Part shown: in pieces, positions 42,452-51,247 of the stretch
Position numbering within the stretch: the stretch's first letter is position 1
Layout of the letters: each line of letters opens with the position of its first letter
NCBI GenBank assembly: GCA_965279115.1
Contig: OZ257137.1
Span: 5,022,001-5,086,000, forward strand
Direction: 5' to 3'
Source: JAEUOS01 sp965279115
GTDB lineage: Bacteria > Pseudomonadota > Gammaproteobacteria > Burkholderiales > JAEUOS01
Length of the DNA: 64,000 nucleotides
Made by a program: the position numbers and the translations under genes
The notes under the pieces: model-generated
Database searches by the model: none
The model's input: only the letters and a program-made list of their open reading frames with translations
What the model was told of the DNA's origin: nothing

Positions 42452-45400
42452 ATGACCGAGTCTGAACAGGGGGCGGCGCCGGTGCGCAGCAAGGGCGCAC
42501 GCCGTTTGTTGTGGGTGCTTGCGGTCGCAGCCGGGCTGGTGGCGCTGTATGCCGCCGCCGGCTTTGCGCTTCTGCCATGGCTGATCAAGACCCGCTTGCC
42601 CGAGATCACGCAGCGCGAGATCGGCCACCGTGCCAGTGTCGGCGAAGTGAAGTTCAATCCGTTCAAGCTGGTCTTCGAGGCCAGCGACGCGCGACTCGAC
42701 GAGCCTGACGGCTCGCTGATTTTCGGTTTCAAGTCGCTTGATGTCGACCTTGAATGGTCGTCCCTTTTCCAGCGCACCTGGCGGCTGGCCAGTGTTCGGC
42801 TGGTGGCGCCACGGGCCAATCTGGGTATCTCGAAAGAGGGGGTTTTCAACCTGGCCGACCTGATTGCCGCGCTCAACCGCAATCCGCCAAAGGAACCGCA
42901 GCCGATGCCGCGCCTCCTGGTGGACCGTTTTGAACTCAGCGGAGGGCGTGTCGAATTCAACGACCGCCGCGCGGGCTACTCGAATGTCTTCACGCCGATC
43001 GAGTTTTCCGTCAGCGACTTTTCGACCTTGCCCGACCACAAGGGACCGTACAGCTTTTCCGCCAGCACCGCGCGCGGCGGGTCGATTCGCTGGAAGGGGC
43101 AAGCCTCGCTTGAGCCGATCGCGGGCAGCGGCGAGGTTGTACTGGATGCGCTTTCGCTTCCCGACCTGGCGATTTACGCCAAACCGTTGCTCGATGTGAC
43201 GGTGGCATCCGGCAAACTCGGCGCGACGCTTCCGTATCGCTTTGCCTACACGGGCGGAAAACTGTCGTTTGACCTGGAGAAAGCGGCGCTCAAGGTCGCG
43301 GATGTAAATGCCCGACCCGGCCCGAGCGGGGCGCCGTCGGTGCAGGCGGCCCTGCTCGAGATCGACGGGGTGGACGCCAGCCTCGCCAGGCAATCATTTG
43401 CGGTACGCGGCATCAAGCTCGGCGGCCTTGCCATGCAGCCGGCCAGTGCCAAGGAGGCTGCCTTCAAGCTCGCCGCCGTCACGGTCGGCGACATCTCGGG
43501 AAATGCCGCCAGCGGCGAGGTCATGGTCGGATCGGTGAACTTGTCGGGTGGCAACCTGGCCATGCGACGCGATGCACGCGGGCAAATCGATTTGCTGGAG
43601 TTCCCGGTCGCAGCCAAGGCGCCGCTACCGGCCAGGGAGCAGGCCGCTGTGGCTCCAACCCCGGCAGCCAATCCGCCTGTCCCGGCAACGCCGGCCTGGA
43701 AGGTGGGGGTCAAGCAGGTCGGGCTGGACAATTTCTCGATCGCAATCAATGACCTGAGCGCACCCAAGCCGCTGCAAATGGAGATTGGCAAGGTGGCGCT
43801 CAATTTTGCCCTCGAAGTGGCGCAGGCTCCATCGGGGTTCAATACGGTCGTGAGCGGCGCCGAATTGTCCGCCCGGGAGATCGTCGCAAACGGCGGCTCC
43901 GAGGCCCCGGTCCGGATCGGGGAAATCGGGGCTGGCGGTGGCAAGCTGGATTTGTCCGCGGGTTCCCTGGTTTTCGAGCGTGCCTGGCTCAGGAAAGCCG
44001 ATCTCAAGCTCGTCTTGGACGCGGGCGGGCGCCTGAACCTGCTGGACATGCTCCCGGGGCCGGGCAGTCCGCCGGCCACCCCCGCGAAGCCCGACACGGC
44101 GCCGTTCAAGGTAGGGGTGAAGAGCGTCGAGATTGCGGGTATCAATGCGGATTTCGAGGATCGCGGCAGCGGTATGCGGATCGGCGTGCAGGAGGCCGGC
44201 GCAAAGCTTTCCGGCGTGTCTTCCAACCTTTCCGATCCGCTCGATTTCGATGCGGGGCTGCGTTTGCGCGAAGGCGGTGAGGTACGGGCCAAGGGGCGCG
44301 TTGTGCCGTCCATGGCTTCGGTCGATGTCGCGGTGAAGGTCGACCGCCTCGCCCTGGCGCCCGTGCAACCGTTGATGGCGCGCCATGTCAAGCTGGTTCT
44401 GGCAAGCGGCAGCGTCAGCGCAGACGGCAAGCTTCAGGTCGGCGGCAAGGGCGGGCGGGTGCGCTATGCCGGCAATGTAGGACTCTCCGACCTGCTCCTC
44501 AATGAGGAAGGCGGCAAGCAGTTCGCGGCGCTCAAGGCGGGATCAGCCGAAGGTATCGCCTTTCAACTCGGGCCGGATTCGCTCGAGGTGCCGGAACTCA
44601 GGCTCGATGCGCTGCAGGCGCAGTTGCTCATCGATGCGGACGGCAGCCTGAATGCCACGCGTCTCCTGGTGCAGCCCGCAAAACCCGCGGCACCGCCTTC
44701 AGGGGCGACGGTCGTCCCCGCCGTTGCCGATCCCGCACCCGCCGCGCGGACGGAGGCCGCGTCTGCCGCAGCCGTCGCCGTACCTGCGGCGGCCCCGCCG
44801 GATCCGTTCCCGGTAGCCGTGCGCAGGTTGCGCATCAGCAACGCCAAACTCGACTTCGAGGACTTGAGCCTGCGGCCGCAGTTCGGCGCCAAGATCCACG
44901 ATCTGAACGGAGTGGTCACCGGACTTTCGACCAGCCCTGCAACGCGCAGCCGGCTGGAACTCGATGGCCGTGTCGACGAATTCGGCCTGGCGCGTATTCG
45001 CGGCGAACTCAATCCGTTTTTTCCGCGCAACAACACCGCGGTCAACGTGGTGTTCCGCAACGTCGACATGACCACGGCCACGCCTTACGCGATGAAGTTC
45101 GCCGGTTACAAGATCGCCGCCGGCAAGATCTCGCTTGATCTCAACTACAAGGTGCGCAACAGCCAGCTGGAGGGCGACAACCAGGTGGTGATCGACCAGT
45201 TGACACTCGGTGAGCGGGTCGACAGCCCGGATGCGTTGAAGCTGCCGCTCGAACTGGCCATCGCCATCCTCAAGGACAGCAACGGCCGCATCGACCTTGG
45301 CCTGCCCGTGTCGGGCAGCCTGGATGACCCGCAGTTCAGCTATGGCGCGGTGATCTGGAAAGCGGTGGTCAATGTCCTTGCGCGGATCGTGACCGCCCCG

Positions 45401-46096
45401 TTCCGCGCGCTGGGGGCCTTGTTCGGCGGCGATGGAGCAAAGCTGGAGTCGATCGATTTCGATCCCGGCAGCGCCGCCATATTGCCGCCGGAGCGGGAAA
45501 AGCTGCGCCAGGTGGCGCAAGTGCTGGCCAAACGCGAGCAACTCAAGCTGGCCATTCCCGGTCAGTACAACGAGGAGGCGGACGCGCCGGTCCTGCGCGA
45601 AAGCGCAATGCGCCGGGAGATCCTGGGACGCGCGGGCATCAAGCTCGCGGAAGGCGAAGCGCCCGGACCGATCGATATCGGCGACAAGGCGCAACGCACG
45701 GCCCTGCGCGAGGCGTTCGGTGCACGCCATGGCGCCGCGGCGCTGGAAAAGCTGCAGGAGGAAATCGAGCAACGCGCCACAACCCCGCGCGCGGCCGATG
45801 CCGGGCCGCGACCTGAACCGGTGGCGGCCTGGCGGCGCGCCATTGGTGTGGTGCAGGGCGAGCCCAACCTGCGTTTTCCCGGCGCCTACTACAACACACT
45901 GGTGCAACGCCTGGCTGCCAGCCAGCCCCTGCCGCCCGATGCGCTGGCCAGCCTTGCCGGCGCCCGCGCGGCCGCCATCGCGGCGGCCTTGAAGGAGGCG
46001 GGCATCGATGCGGCGCGCATCACCCAGGCGGCTGCCGAGAAGACCGAGACCCGGGGAAAGCTGGTACCTCTCAAGCTGGGCCTGGCATCTCGCTAA
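42452..46096 (+). CDS. Large AsmA-like DUF748 envelope protein
   Basis: The 1214-residue protein has an N-terminal membrane anchor (about residues 18-43), then a long repetitive beta-rich domain with DUF748 features (FDARLDEPDGS-like ASDARLDEPDGSLIFGFKSLDVDLEWSSL at about 84-112; MPYAMKFAGYKIAAGKISLDLNYKVRNSQLEG near residue 880). The C-terminus carries IDFDPGSAAILPPEREKLRQVAQVLAKREQ, an OmpA-like pattern. AsmA-type proteins bridge the periplasm and are implicated in lipid transport. Ala/Pro linkers (about 395-415 and 760-790) separate domains. It is the largest gene in the window. Confidence 0.9.
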   Translation: MTESEQGAAPVRSKGARRLLWVLAVAAGLVALYAAAGFALLPWLIKTRLPEITQREIGHRASVGEVKFNPFKLVFEASDARLDEPDGSLIFGFKSLDVDLEWSSLFQRTWRLASVRLVAPRANLGISKEGVFNLADLIAALNRNPPKEPQPMPRLLVDRFELSGGRVEFNDRRAGYSNVFTPIEFSVSDFSTLPDHKGPYSFSASTARGGSIRWKGQASLEPIAGSGEVVLDALSLPDLAIYAKPLLDVTVASGKLGATLPYRFAYTGGKLSFDLEKAALKVADVNARPGPSGAPSVQAALLEIDGVDASLARQSFAVRGIKLGGLAMQPASAKEAAFKLAAVTVGDISGNAASGEVMVGSVNLSGGNLAMRRDARGQIDLLEFPVAAKAPLPAREQAAVAPTPAANPPVPATPAWKVGVKQVGLDNFSIAINDLSAPKPLQMEIGKVALNFALEVAQAPSGFNTVVSGAELSAREIVANGGSEAPVRIGEIGAGGGKLDLSAGSLVFERAWLRKADLKLVLDAGGRLNLLDMLPGPGSPPATPAKPDTAPFKVGVKSVEIAGINADFEDRGSGMRIGVQEAGAKLSGVSSNLSDPLDFDAGLRLREGGEVRAKGRVVPSMASVDVAVKVDRLALAPVQPLMARHVKLVLASGSVSADGKLQVGGKGGRVRYAGNVGLSDLLLNEEGGKQFAALKAGSAEGIAFQLGPDSLEVPELRLDALQAQLLIDADGSLNATRLLVQPAKPAAPPSGATVVPAVADPAPAARTEAASAAAVAVPAAAPPDPFPVAVRRLRISNAKLDFEDLSLRPQFGAKIHDLNGVVTGLSTSPATRSRLELDGRVDEFGLARIRGELNPFFPRNNTAVNVVFRNVDMTTATPYAMKFAGYKIAAGKISLDLNYKVRNSQLEGDNQVVIDQLTLGERVDSPDALKLPLELAIAILKDSNGRIDLGLPVSGSLDDPQFSYGAVIWKAVVNVLARIVTAPFRALGALFGGDGAKLESIDFDPGSAAILPPEREKLRQVAQVLAKREQLKLAIPGQYNEEADAPVLRESAMRREILGRAGIKLAEGEAPGPIDIGDKAQRTALREAFGARHGAAALEKLQEEIEQRATTPRAADAGPRPEPVAAWRRAIGVVQGEPNLRFPGAYYNTLVQRLAASQPLPPDALASLAGARAAAIAAALKEAGIDAARITQAAAEKTETRGKLVPLKLGLASR

Positions 46097-46132
46097 GATT
46101 GCACCCAAGACCCTACAGGACCGACGAGAACG

Positions 46133-46459
46133 ATGCGATCGAATCACGACATGGGCGGGCTGGCGGCAGGGCGGCTGGTGGCCCGCGAGCACGAATACGA
46201 GCCGTGGGAGAAGCGCGTCGATGCGCTGATGATGTTGCTCTCGTCGAAGCACCGGCAGTTGCTGACGGTCGACGAATTGCGCCGCAATATCGAGGCGCTT
46301 GGCGCCGATGCCTATGACCGGATGACGTATTACGAGCGCTGGATGCATGCGATCTGCCAGACCCTCATACAGCGTGGCGTCATCAATATCGACGAACTCG
46401 GCCGGCGCATGGAAGAAGTGCGCCAGGCCGGCGGACCCGGTGCGGCGGTGGGCCAATGA
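46133..46459 (+). CDS. Nitrile hydratase beta-subunit N-terminal half (split subunit)
   Basis: The 108-residue protein opens HDMGGLAAG, the classic start of nitrile hydratase beta subunits, and contains DRMTYYERWMHAICQTLIQRGVI, whose Arg corresponds to a beta-subunit Arg that contacts the modified cysteines. In ordinary enzymes this is the first half of one chain; here the chain ends at 46459 and the second half is a separate gene (46456). This matches the beta/alpha split of thiocyanate hydrolase and of toyocamycin nitrile hydratase. The stop overlaps the next start by 4 bp. Confidence 0.85.
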   Translation: MRSNHDMGGLAAGRLVAREHEYEPWEKRVDALMMLLSSKHRQLLTVDELRRNIEALGADAYDRMTYYERWMHAICQTLIQRGVINIDELGRRMEEVRQAGGPGAAVGQ

Positions 46460-46812
46460 ACCGCGCTGCCGGACTGCCAGGCATGTATGGCGTCGAGCCG
46501 GAAGGCGCCGCATTCCTGCCGGCGAAGTTCGCGCCTGGCGATCATGTGCGGGTGCGGGGCTCGATTGCGCCGGGGCATGTGCGCACGCCCTGGTATTGCC
46601 GCGGCAAGAGCGGCGTGGTCGAACGCTTGTGCGGGGCTTTCGCCAATCCCGAGGAACTGGCCTACGCCCGGCCGGGACTGCCTGCGCAGCCCCTGTATCG
46701 GGTGCGTTTCCGGGCACAAGATCTGTGGCCGGACTATCGCGAGAATCCGGCCGACATGGTCGAGATCGAGATCTACCAGCATTGGCTTGAAGCGGTGGGG
46801 GAGGGGTTGTGA
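46456..46812 (+). CDS. Nitrile hydratase beta-subunit C-terminal (SH3-like) half
   Basis: The 118-residue protein has FAPGDHVRVRGSIAPGHVRTPWYCRGKSGVVER, GAFANPEELAYARPG, QPLYRVRFRAQDLWPDY and ending VEIEIYQHWLEAVG, the SH3-like barrel that closes nitrile hydratase beta chains. The HVRTP Arg corresponds to the second conserved beta Arg near the metal centre. It overlaps both neighbours (ATGA and GTGA), so the three genes are made in fixed ratio. Confidence 0.88.
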   Translation: MNRAAGLPGMYGVEPEGAAFLPAKFAPGDHVRVRGSIAPGHVRTPWYCRGKSGVVERLCGAFANPEELAYARPGLPAQPLYRVRFRAQDLWPDYRENPADMVEIEIYQHWLEAVGEGL

Positions 46813-47420
46813 ACGAACCGCACGACCACGCCCACGGGCGCGATGACGAGGACTCGGTTTCGTACTACCGGACGATGGAAATCGCCGTGCGTTCGCTGCT
46901 CGTGGAAAAAGGCATCTTCACCAATGAAGATGTGCGGCGCACCGTGGAGGCGATGGACGGACGCAACTATTCGCGCGGAGCAAGGGTGGTGGCGCGCGCC
47001 TGGGAGGATGACGCGTACCGGGCCCGACTGCTCGACGACGGCGCATCCGCCGTCGAGGAACTCGGCATGCAGGTCGGGCCGCTCAAGCTGGTGGTCGTCG
47101 AGAACACGCCCGCGGTGCACAACGTGATCGTCTGCACCCTGTGTTCCTGCTATCCGCGCATGTTGCTGGGCCTGCCGCCCGACTGGTACAAGAGCCGCGA
47201 ATACCGCTCGCGGGTGGTGCGCGAACCGCGCGCGGTGCTTGCCGAGTTCGGCACCACGCTGCCCGACGGCGTGGCCATTCGCGTGCATGACTCCACCGCC
47301 GACATGCGCTACATGGTGCTGCCGATGCGCCCGTCCGGCAGCGCAGGCGAATCGACGGCGCAACTTGAAGGGCGCATCTCCCGCGACGCGCTGGTGGGCA
47401 CCGCGGTGATCGACCGTTGA
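46809..47420 (+). CDS. Nitrile hydratase / thiocyanate hydrolase alpha-type (metal) subunit
   Basis: The 203-residue protein starts with GTG 46809 and carries the metal motif VCTLCSCYP (Cys109, Cys112, Cys114, with Thr110). Thr after the first Cys marks the cobalt type; iron enzymes have Ser. It also has VVVENTPAVHNVIVCTLC and the family segments PPDWYKSREYRSRVVREPRAVLAEFG and STADMRYMVLPMRP. The gene order (two beta halves, then the metal subunit) equals scnB-scnA-scnC of thiocyanate hydrolase. No cobalt activator or amidase lies next to it, so substrate remains open. Confidence 0.92.
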   Translation: MNEPHDHAHGRDDEDSVSYYRTMEIAVRSLLVEKGIFTNEDVRRTVEAMDGRNYSRGARVVARAWEDDAYRARLLDDGASAVEELGMQVGPLKLVVVENTPAVHNVIVCTLCSCYPRMLLGLPPDWYKSREYRSRVVREPRAVLAEFGTTLPDGVAIRVHDSTADMRYMVLPMRPSGSAGESTAQLEGRISRDALVGTAVIDR

Positions 47421-47436
47421 GGGCCGGCGCGCGCCG

Positions 47437-49092
47437 TCAGGCCTGAGGCGCGTCGGTGGCCGGCATCGAACTGGCCGCCGCGTCGATCGCGGCCGCAACG
47501 TCCAGGCTGCGGTTGTAGACCGGCAATTCCGCCGCCGGAGGGCGATAGAACACCACCCGGCTTTCGCGCGATTCCTTGGCGCGATACATCGCACTGTCGG
47601 CATGGGCCAAGAGACCCTGCTGGTCTTGCGCGTCGACCGGATAGATGGCGATGCCGAATGACGCGGACACCGGCGTCCTTTCATCCAGGCCGGCGAACGG
47701 GGCACCGATCACACCCACCAGCTTTTGCGCCACTTCGGCGATCTCGCCATCGGTGCCGGTCTGTTCCAGCAGGACCACGAATTCGTCGCCGCCCATCCGC
47801 GCCAGCGTATCCGAGGAGCGCAGGCTGTTCTTGAGGCGCTTGGCGATTTCGATGAGCACCGCGTCGCCGGTGTGGTGACCCAGCAGGTCGTTGACTTTCT
47901 TGAAGCCATCGAGGTCGATGAACATGAGCGCCAGCCGCCAGTTGTTGCGTTTGGCACGCTGGATGGCGCGATCAAGCTCCGCGTTGAACGACAAGCGGTT
48001 GCGCAGTCCGGTGAGCGCGTCGTGGGTGGCGGCGTAGGTCAGGCGCGCTTCGGCTTCGCGCCTGAGCCAGAACAGCGCCAACTGGCTGCCCAGGGAGTGG
48101 GCCAGGTTCGCGATCATGGCGTCTGCCTGCTGGACATGCGGGCCGAGAAATTCGAGCACGCACACGACTTCGCCCTGGACCACCACCGGAAACGCGAAAG
48201 CCGAATGCAGGCCGGATTCGAGCGCCTGTTCGCGCCGGTTGTAGTCGATGTCCTGGGCAACGTCCATCGTGCTGGCCAGGGCCTGGGTGGTCCAGGCGCG
48301 GCTGATCAGGTCGTGGGCGCTGATCGGGAACCGATGCGCGCGCGAAGCTTGCGCCAGCGGCTGGGCCATTTCCTCGGACCAGGTCTCGCCGCACAACAGC
48401 GTGTTGTTGCGGGTGTCGCGCATCCAGCGGGCGCCGTATTGCCATCCCAGCGGGCGACAGACCGCTTCGAGAATGCCGGGCAGGGCCTCGGAGAGCCTGG
48501 CCGCGCCGGCGAGAACGCGCGTGACCGCGTCGCGGATCTCGAGCTGCATCTGGGTCTGGCGGATTTCCGTGTAGTCGCGGCTCGCGCCACGGTAGCCCAT
48601 GAATCCGCCGTCATCCCCAAACACCGCCACACCGCTGATGCATGAGAATCGCAATGCGCCATTGCGGTCGATGCGGCCGACGACGAACTCGTGGAAAGTG
48701 CGCTTCTGATCCATGTCGTCGCGCAGCCGTGTCCATGCTTCCTGCGAGACACCCACGGCCGGATACTCCCACGGTGTGTGGCCGAGGAGATCGTCGAAAT
48801 CGAACTTGCGGTCGCCATGATCCCGATACAGGATGCGCTTGTAACGATGCTGCGCATCGGTTTCCCAGAACACATCGCTTGCCGAGTAGATCATCTGCTG
48901 GAACACCTGCGTCCAGCCGTCGCGGATGGCGCGCGCCGTCGGAGTCGGCTCGCCGGCAAGCGTCAATGTGACGGGGCCGACACGCTGCAAGGATTCGAGT
49001 TCGGCCAGCCGCGCGCGGTTGCGCAGCAGCATCAACCCGAAGGCCACGGCGACCGCGGCGGCGAGGATGGCGAGAACGACTGTGGCCGACAT
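47437..49092 (-). CDS. Diguanylate cyclase with PAS and GAF domains
   Basis: The 551-residue protein from ATG 49092 has one N-terminal membrane helix (about 4-21), a PAS domain (about 66-180), a GAF domain (about 195-345) and a GGDEF domain. The active site MGGDEFVVLLEQ is intact (residues 434-438) and an inhibitory I-site RSSD lies five residues before it. It should make c-di-GMP in response to a cytoplasmic signal. There is no EAL domain. It ends 16 bp from the convergent nitrile hydratase gene. Confidence 0.93.
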   Translation of the reverse strand: MSATVVLAILAAAVAVAFGLMLLRNRARLAELESLQRVGPVTLTLAGEPTPTARAIRDGWTQVFQQMIYSASDVFWETDAQHRYKRILYRDHGDRKFDFDDLLGHTPWEYPAVGVSQEAWTRLRDDMDQKRTFHEFVVGRIDRNGALRFSCISGVAVFGDDGGFMGYRGASRDYTEIRQTQMQLEIRDAVTRVLAGAARLSEALPGILEAVCRPLGWQYGARWMRDTRNNTLLCGETWSEEMAQPLAQASRAHRFPISAHDLISRAWTTQALASTMDVAQDIDYNRREQALESGLHSAFAFPVVVQGEVVCVLEFLGPHVQQADAMIANLAHSLGSQLALFWLRREAEARLTYAATHDALTGLRNRLSFNAELDRAIQRAKRNNWRLALMFIDLDGFKKVNDLLGHHTGDAVLIEIAKRLKNSLRSSDTLARMGGDEFVVLLEQTGTDGEIAEVAQKLVGVIGAPFAGLDERTPVSASFGIAIYPVDAQDQQGLLAHADSAMYRAKESRESRVVFYRPPAAELPVYNRSLDVAAAIDAAASSMPATDAPQA

Positions 49093-49109
49093 CGGCGATG
49101 GAAGTCGGG

Positions 49110-49883
49110 TCAGGCGATGGTCACGCCGCCATCGGCGACGATGGTCTGCCCGGTGATGAACGCGCCGGCCGGCGCGGCGAGCATGACCGCGATGCCGGCG
49201 ATATCGTCCGGGTCGCCCAGGCGACGCAGCGGGGTGGCGGATTCGCGGGCCGCGCGCGCCTTGTCGTCCTCCCAGAGGGCGCGTGCGAAATCCGTGCGAA
49301 CCAGCCCCGGCAGGATCGCGTTGACGCGGATGTTGCTTGGGCCCCATTCGACCGCGAGGTTGCGTGCCAGGCCTGCATCGGCCGCCTTGGACACGCCATA
49401 GAGGCCGATCACGCCGTTGCCGCGCAGTGCGGCAATGGACGAAACGATGATGACCGCGCCGTCGCGCCGTTCGGCCATTTGCGGGATCACCATGTTGCAC
49501 AGTTGCCAGACGCTGCGGATGTTGGTGCCCATGATCTTGTCGAACGCTTCGTCCGACGCCGATGCCGTGGGCCCGTATACCGGGTTGGTGGCCGCGTTGC
49601 ACACCAGGATGTCGATGCGGCCATACGCCTCCATGGTCTTGTTGACCAGGTTTTCAAGTTCTTCCTTGCGCGCGACATTGCAGGGCACCGAGATCGAGGT
49701 CAGGCCGGCCGCATCGAACTCGGCCTTGACCTGCGCGCAGGCGTCGGCCTTGCGGCTGGAGATCACGACTTTCGCGCCGGCCATCGCCAGCTGGCGTGCG
49801 ATGGCCTTGCCGATGCCCTTGGTGGAACCGGTGATGAGGGCGACTTTGCCTGCAAGATCGAACAACGGTGACGACATGGCCAT
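49110..49883 (-). CDS. Short-chain dehydrogenase/reductase
   Basis: The ~257-residue protein has the cofactor motif TGSTKGIGKAIA, the NAG-equivalent VCNAATNP, catalytic Ser (IIVSSIAAL) and Tyr-x-x-x-Lys (YGVSK), and ends with GQTIVADGGVTIA. Classical SDR length. The sequence looks like 3-oxoacyl-ACP-reductase-type SDRs, but substrate cannot be assigned. Start could be ATG 49883 or 49877. It begins 66 bp from the divergent DUF924 gene. Confidence 0.92.
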   Translation of the reverse strand: MAMSSPLFDLAGKVALITGSTKGIGKAIARQLAMAGAKVVISSRKADACAQVKAEFDAAGLTSISVPCNVARKEELENLVNKTMEAYGRIDILVCNAATNPVYGPTASASDEAFDKIMGTNIRSVWQLCNMVIPQMAERRDGAVIIVSSIAALRGNGVIGLYGVSKAADAGLARNLAVEWGPSNIRVNAILPGLVRTDFARALWEDDKARAARESATPLRRLGDPDDIAGIAVMLAAPAGAFITGQTIVADGGVTIA

Positions 49884-49949
49884 TTGGGTGCGGGACAGGG
49901 TTGCGAATCGGGTAGCATACCGCACCCGCAACGTGCAAGGTGAAGGCTG

Positions 49950-50534
49950 ATGGAGGCTCGGCAGGAAGCCCGGGAGGTACTCGATTTCTGGTTCGGCGCG
50001 CCGTCCTCCGGCGGGTTCGGTGCCGCGCGCAAGGAATGGTTTCGCAAGGACACGGCATTTGATGCCCTGATCGCGGACCGGTTCGCCGCGCTGCATGCGC
50101 GGCTGGAGGGTGGCGAATCAGCAGGCTGGGAAGACACACCGGCGTCACTGCTGGCGCGCATCGTGGTACTGGACCAGTTTTCGCGCAACATGTTCCGCGA
50201 CACACCGCGCGCCTTCGCGAGCGACACGATTGCCCTGGACTGCGCCCGGCTGATGGTTGGTCGGGGCTGGGACATGGAACTGTTGCCGGTGCAGCGCATG
50301 TTCGTCTATTTGCCATACGAGCACAGCGAGAATTTGGCCGATCAGGAACGTTGCCTGGAACTCATGCAGCGGGTGGCGGTTGATCCGGCGCTGGCCGACA
50401 TGCCGCAATGGGCCGAAAAGCATCGGGTCGTGATCGCCCGCTTCGGCAGGTTTCCGCATCGCAACGCGATCCTGGGACGCAGCAGCACGCAGGAGGAAAT
50501 CGATTTCCTGCGCCAGCCCGGTTCATCATTTTGA
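49950..50534 (+). CDS. DUF924 family protein
   Basis: The 194-residue protein shows the DUF924 pattern: VLDFWFGAP, WFRKDTAFDALIADRFAALH, LARIVVLDQFSRNMFRDTPRAFASD, LLPVQRMFVYLPYEHSENLADQER and RFPHRNAILGR. Structures in this family are all-helical TPR-like. No biochemical role is established. The methyltransferase gene begins almost at its stop. Confidence 0.93.
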   Translation: MEARQEAREVLDFWFGAPSSGGFGAARKEWFRKDTAFDALIADRFAALHARLEGGESAGWEDTPASLLARIVVLDQFSRNMFRDTPRAFASDTIALDCARLMVGRGWDMELLPVQRMFVYLPYEHSENLADQERCLELMQRVAVDPALADMPQWAEKHRVVIARFGRFPHRNAILGRSSTQEEIDFLRQPGSSF

Positions 50535-50536
50535 GC

Positions 50537-51151
50537 GTGCCAGCGCCATTTTCCGGACCAGGTTCGGTGACGTCCCATGCAGGCGATGTGCCAGCGTCGC
50601 TTTGGGTGCGCCGATTCGCGCCCCTGATTCGTCCCGGCGGAACGATACTGGATCTGGCTGCCGGTGGCGGGCGTCATGCGGCCCTGCTGGCGGCGGCCTG
50701 CTTGCAGGTCGAGGCGGTCGACCGTGATCCGGCTTCGCTCGCGGCCCTGCGGGGCATCGCCGGTGTCAAGGTCACGGCGGCGGACCTTGAGGGCGGCGCG
50801 TGGCCATACAGCGGCAGGCTGTTTGACGGCATTGTCGTCACCAATTACCTCTGGCGCCCGTTGCTGGAGAATCTGGCGGCATCCTTGTCGCCGGGTGGGG
50901 TCCTGCTCTACGAGACCTTTCGAATCGGCAACGAGAAACTCGGCCGTCCGTCCAACCCGGATTTCCTTCTGCGACAGGGCGAATTGCTGGACTTCGCCCG
51001 CGCATCGGCCCTGGAGGTAGTCGCGTTCGAAAGCGGCCAAGTGGAACTGCCGCGCCCCGCGGTTGTCGAACGAATCTGCGCGCGGCGCCCCGGCGCGGGC
51101 GAGGTACCTGCCCCGCTTGCCGGACCTCTCGATCCCCGGCTGGCCGCGTAG
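50537..51151 (+). CDS. Class I SAM-dependent methyltransferase
   Basis: The protein has the SAM-binding glycine loop LDLAAGGGRHAALLAA, motif II EAVDRDPASLAAL, and VVTNYLWRPLLENLAASLSPGGVLLYETF, typical of TehB-like methyltransferases. The frame is open far upstream; I placed the start at GTG 50537, three bases after the DUF924 stop, but a TTG at 50531 or a later GTG is possible. Substrate unknown. Confidence 0.82.
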   Translation: MPAPFSGPGSVTSHAGDVPASLWVRRFAPLIRPGGTILDLAAGGGRHAALLAAACLQVEAVDRDPASLAALRGIAGVKVTAADLEGGAWPYSGRLFDGIVVTNYLWRPLLENLAASLSPGGVLLYETFRIGNEKLGRPSNPDFLLRQGELLDFARASALEVVAFESGQVELPRPAVVERICARRPGAGEVPAPLAGPLDPRLAA

Positions 51152-51247
51152 CATTTTGCAACGCATTTGCCGCTTCGCAGGCGCGGGGCTGGGTATGCGC
51201 TGGGGTAGAATAACGGGTTGACGCAATGACCCCGCACGAGGCTTCAC

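Noticed and set aside
42452..46096. Giant gene as an autotransporter or adhesin
   Set aside because: There is an N-terminal inner-membrane anchor instead of a Sec signal plus C-terminal barrel, and the DUF748/AsmA pattern fits better.
44699..46717. 672-residue minus-strand frame over the DUF748 and nitrile hydratase genes
   Set aside because: Antisense shadow. The plus-strand genes have real motifs and overlapping starts.
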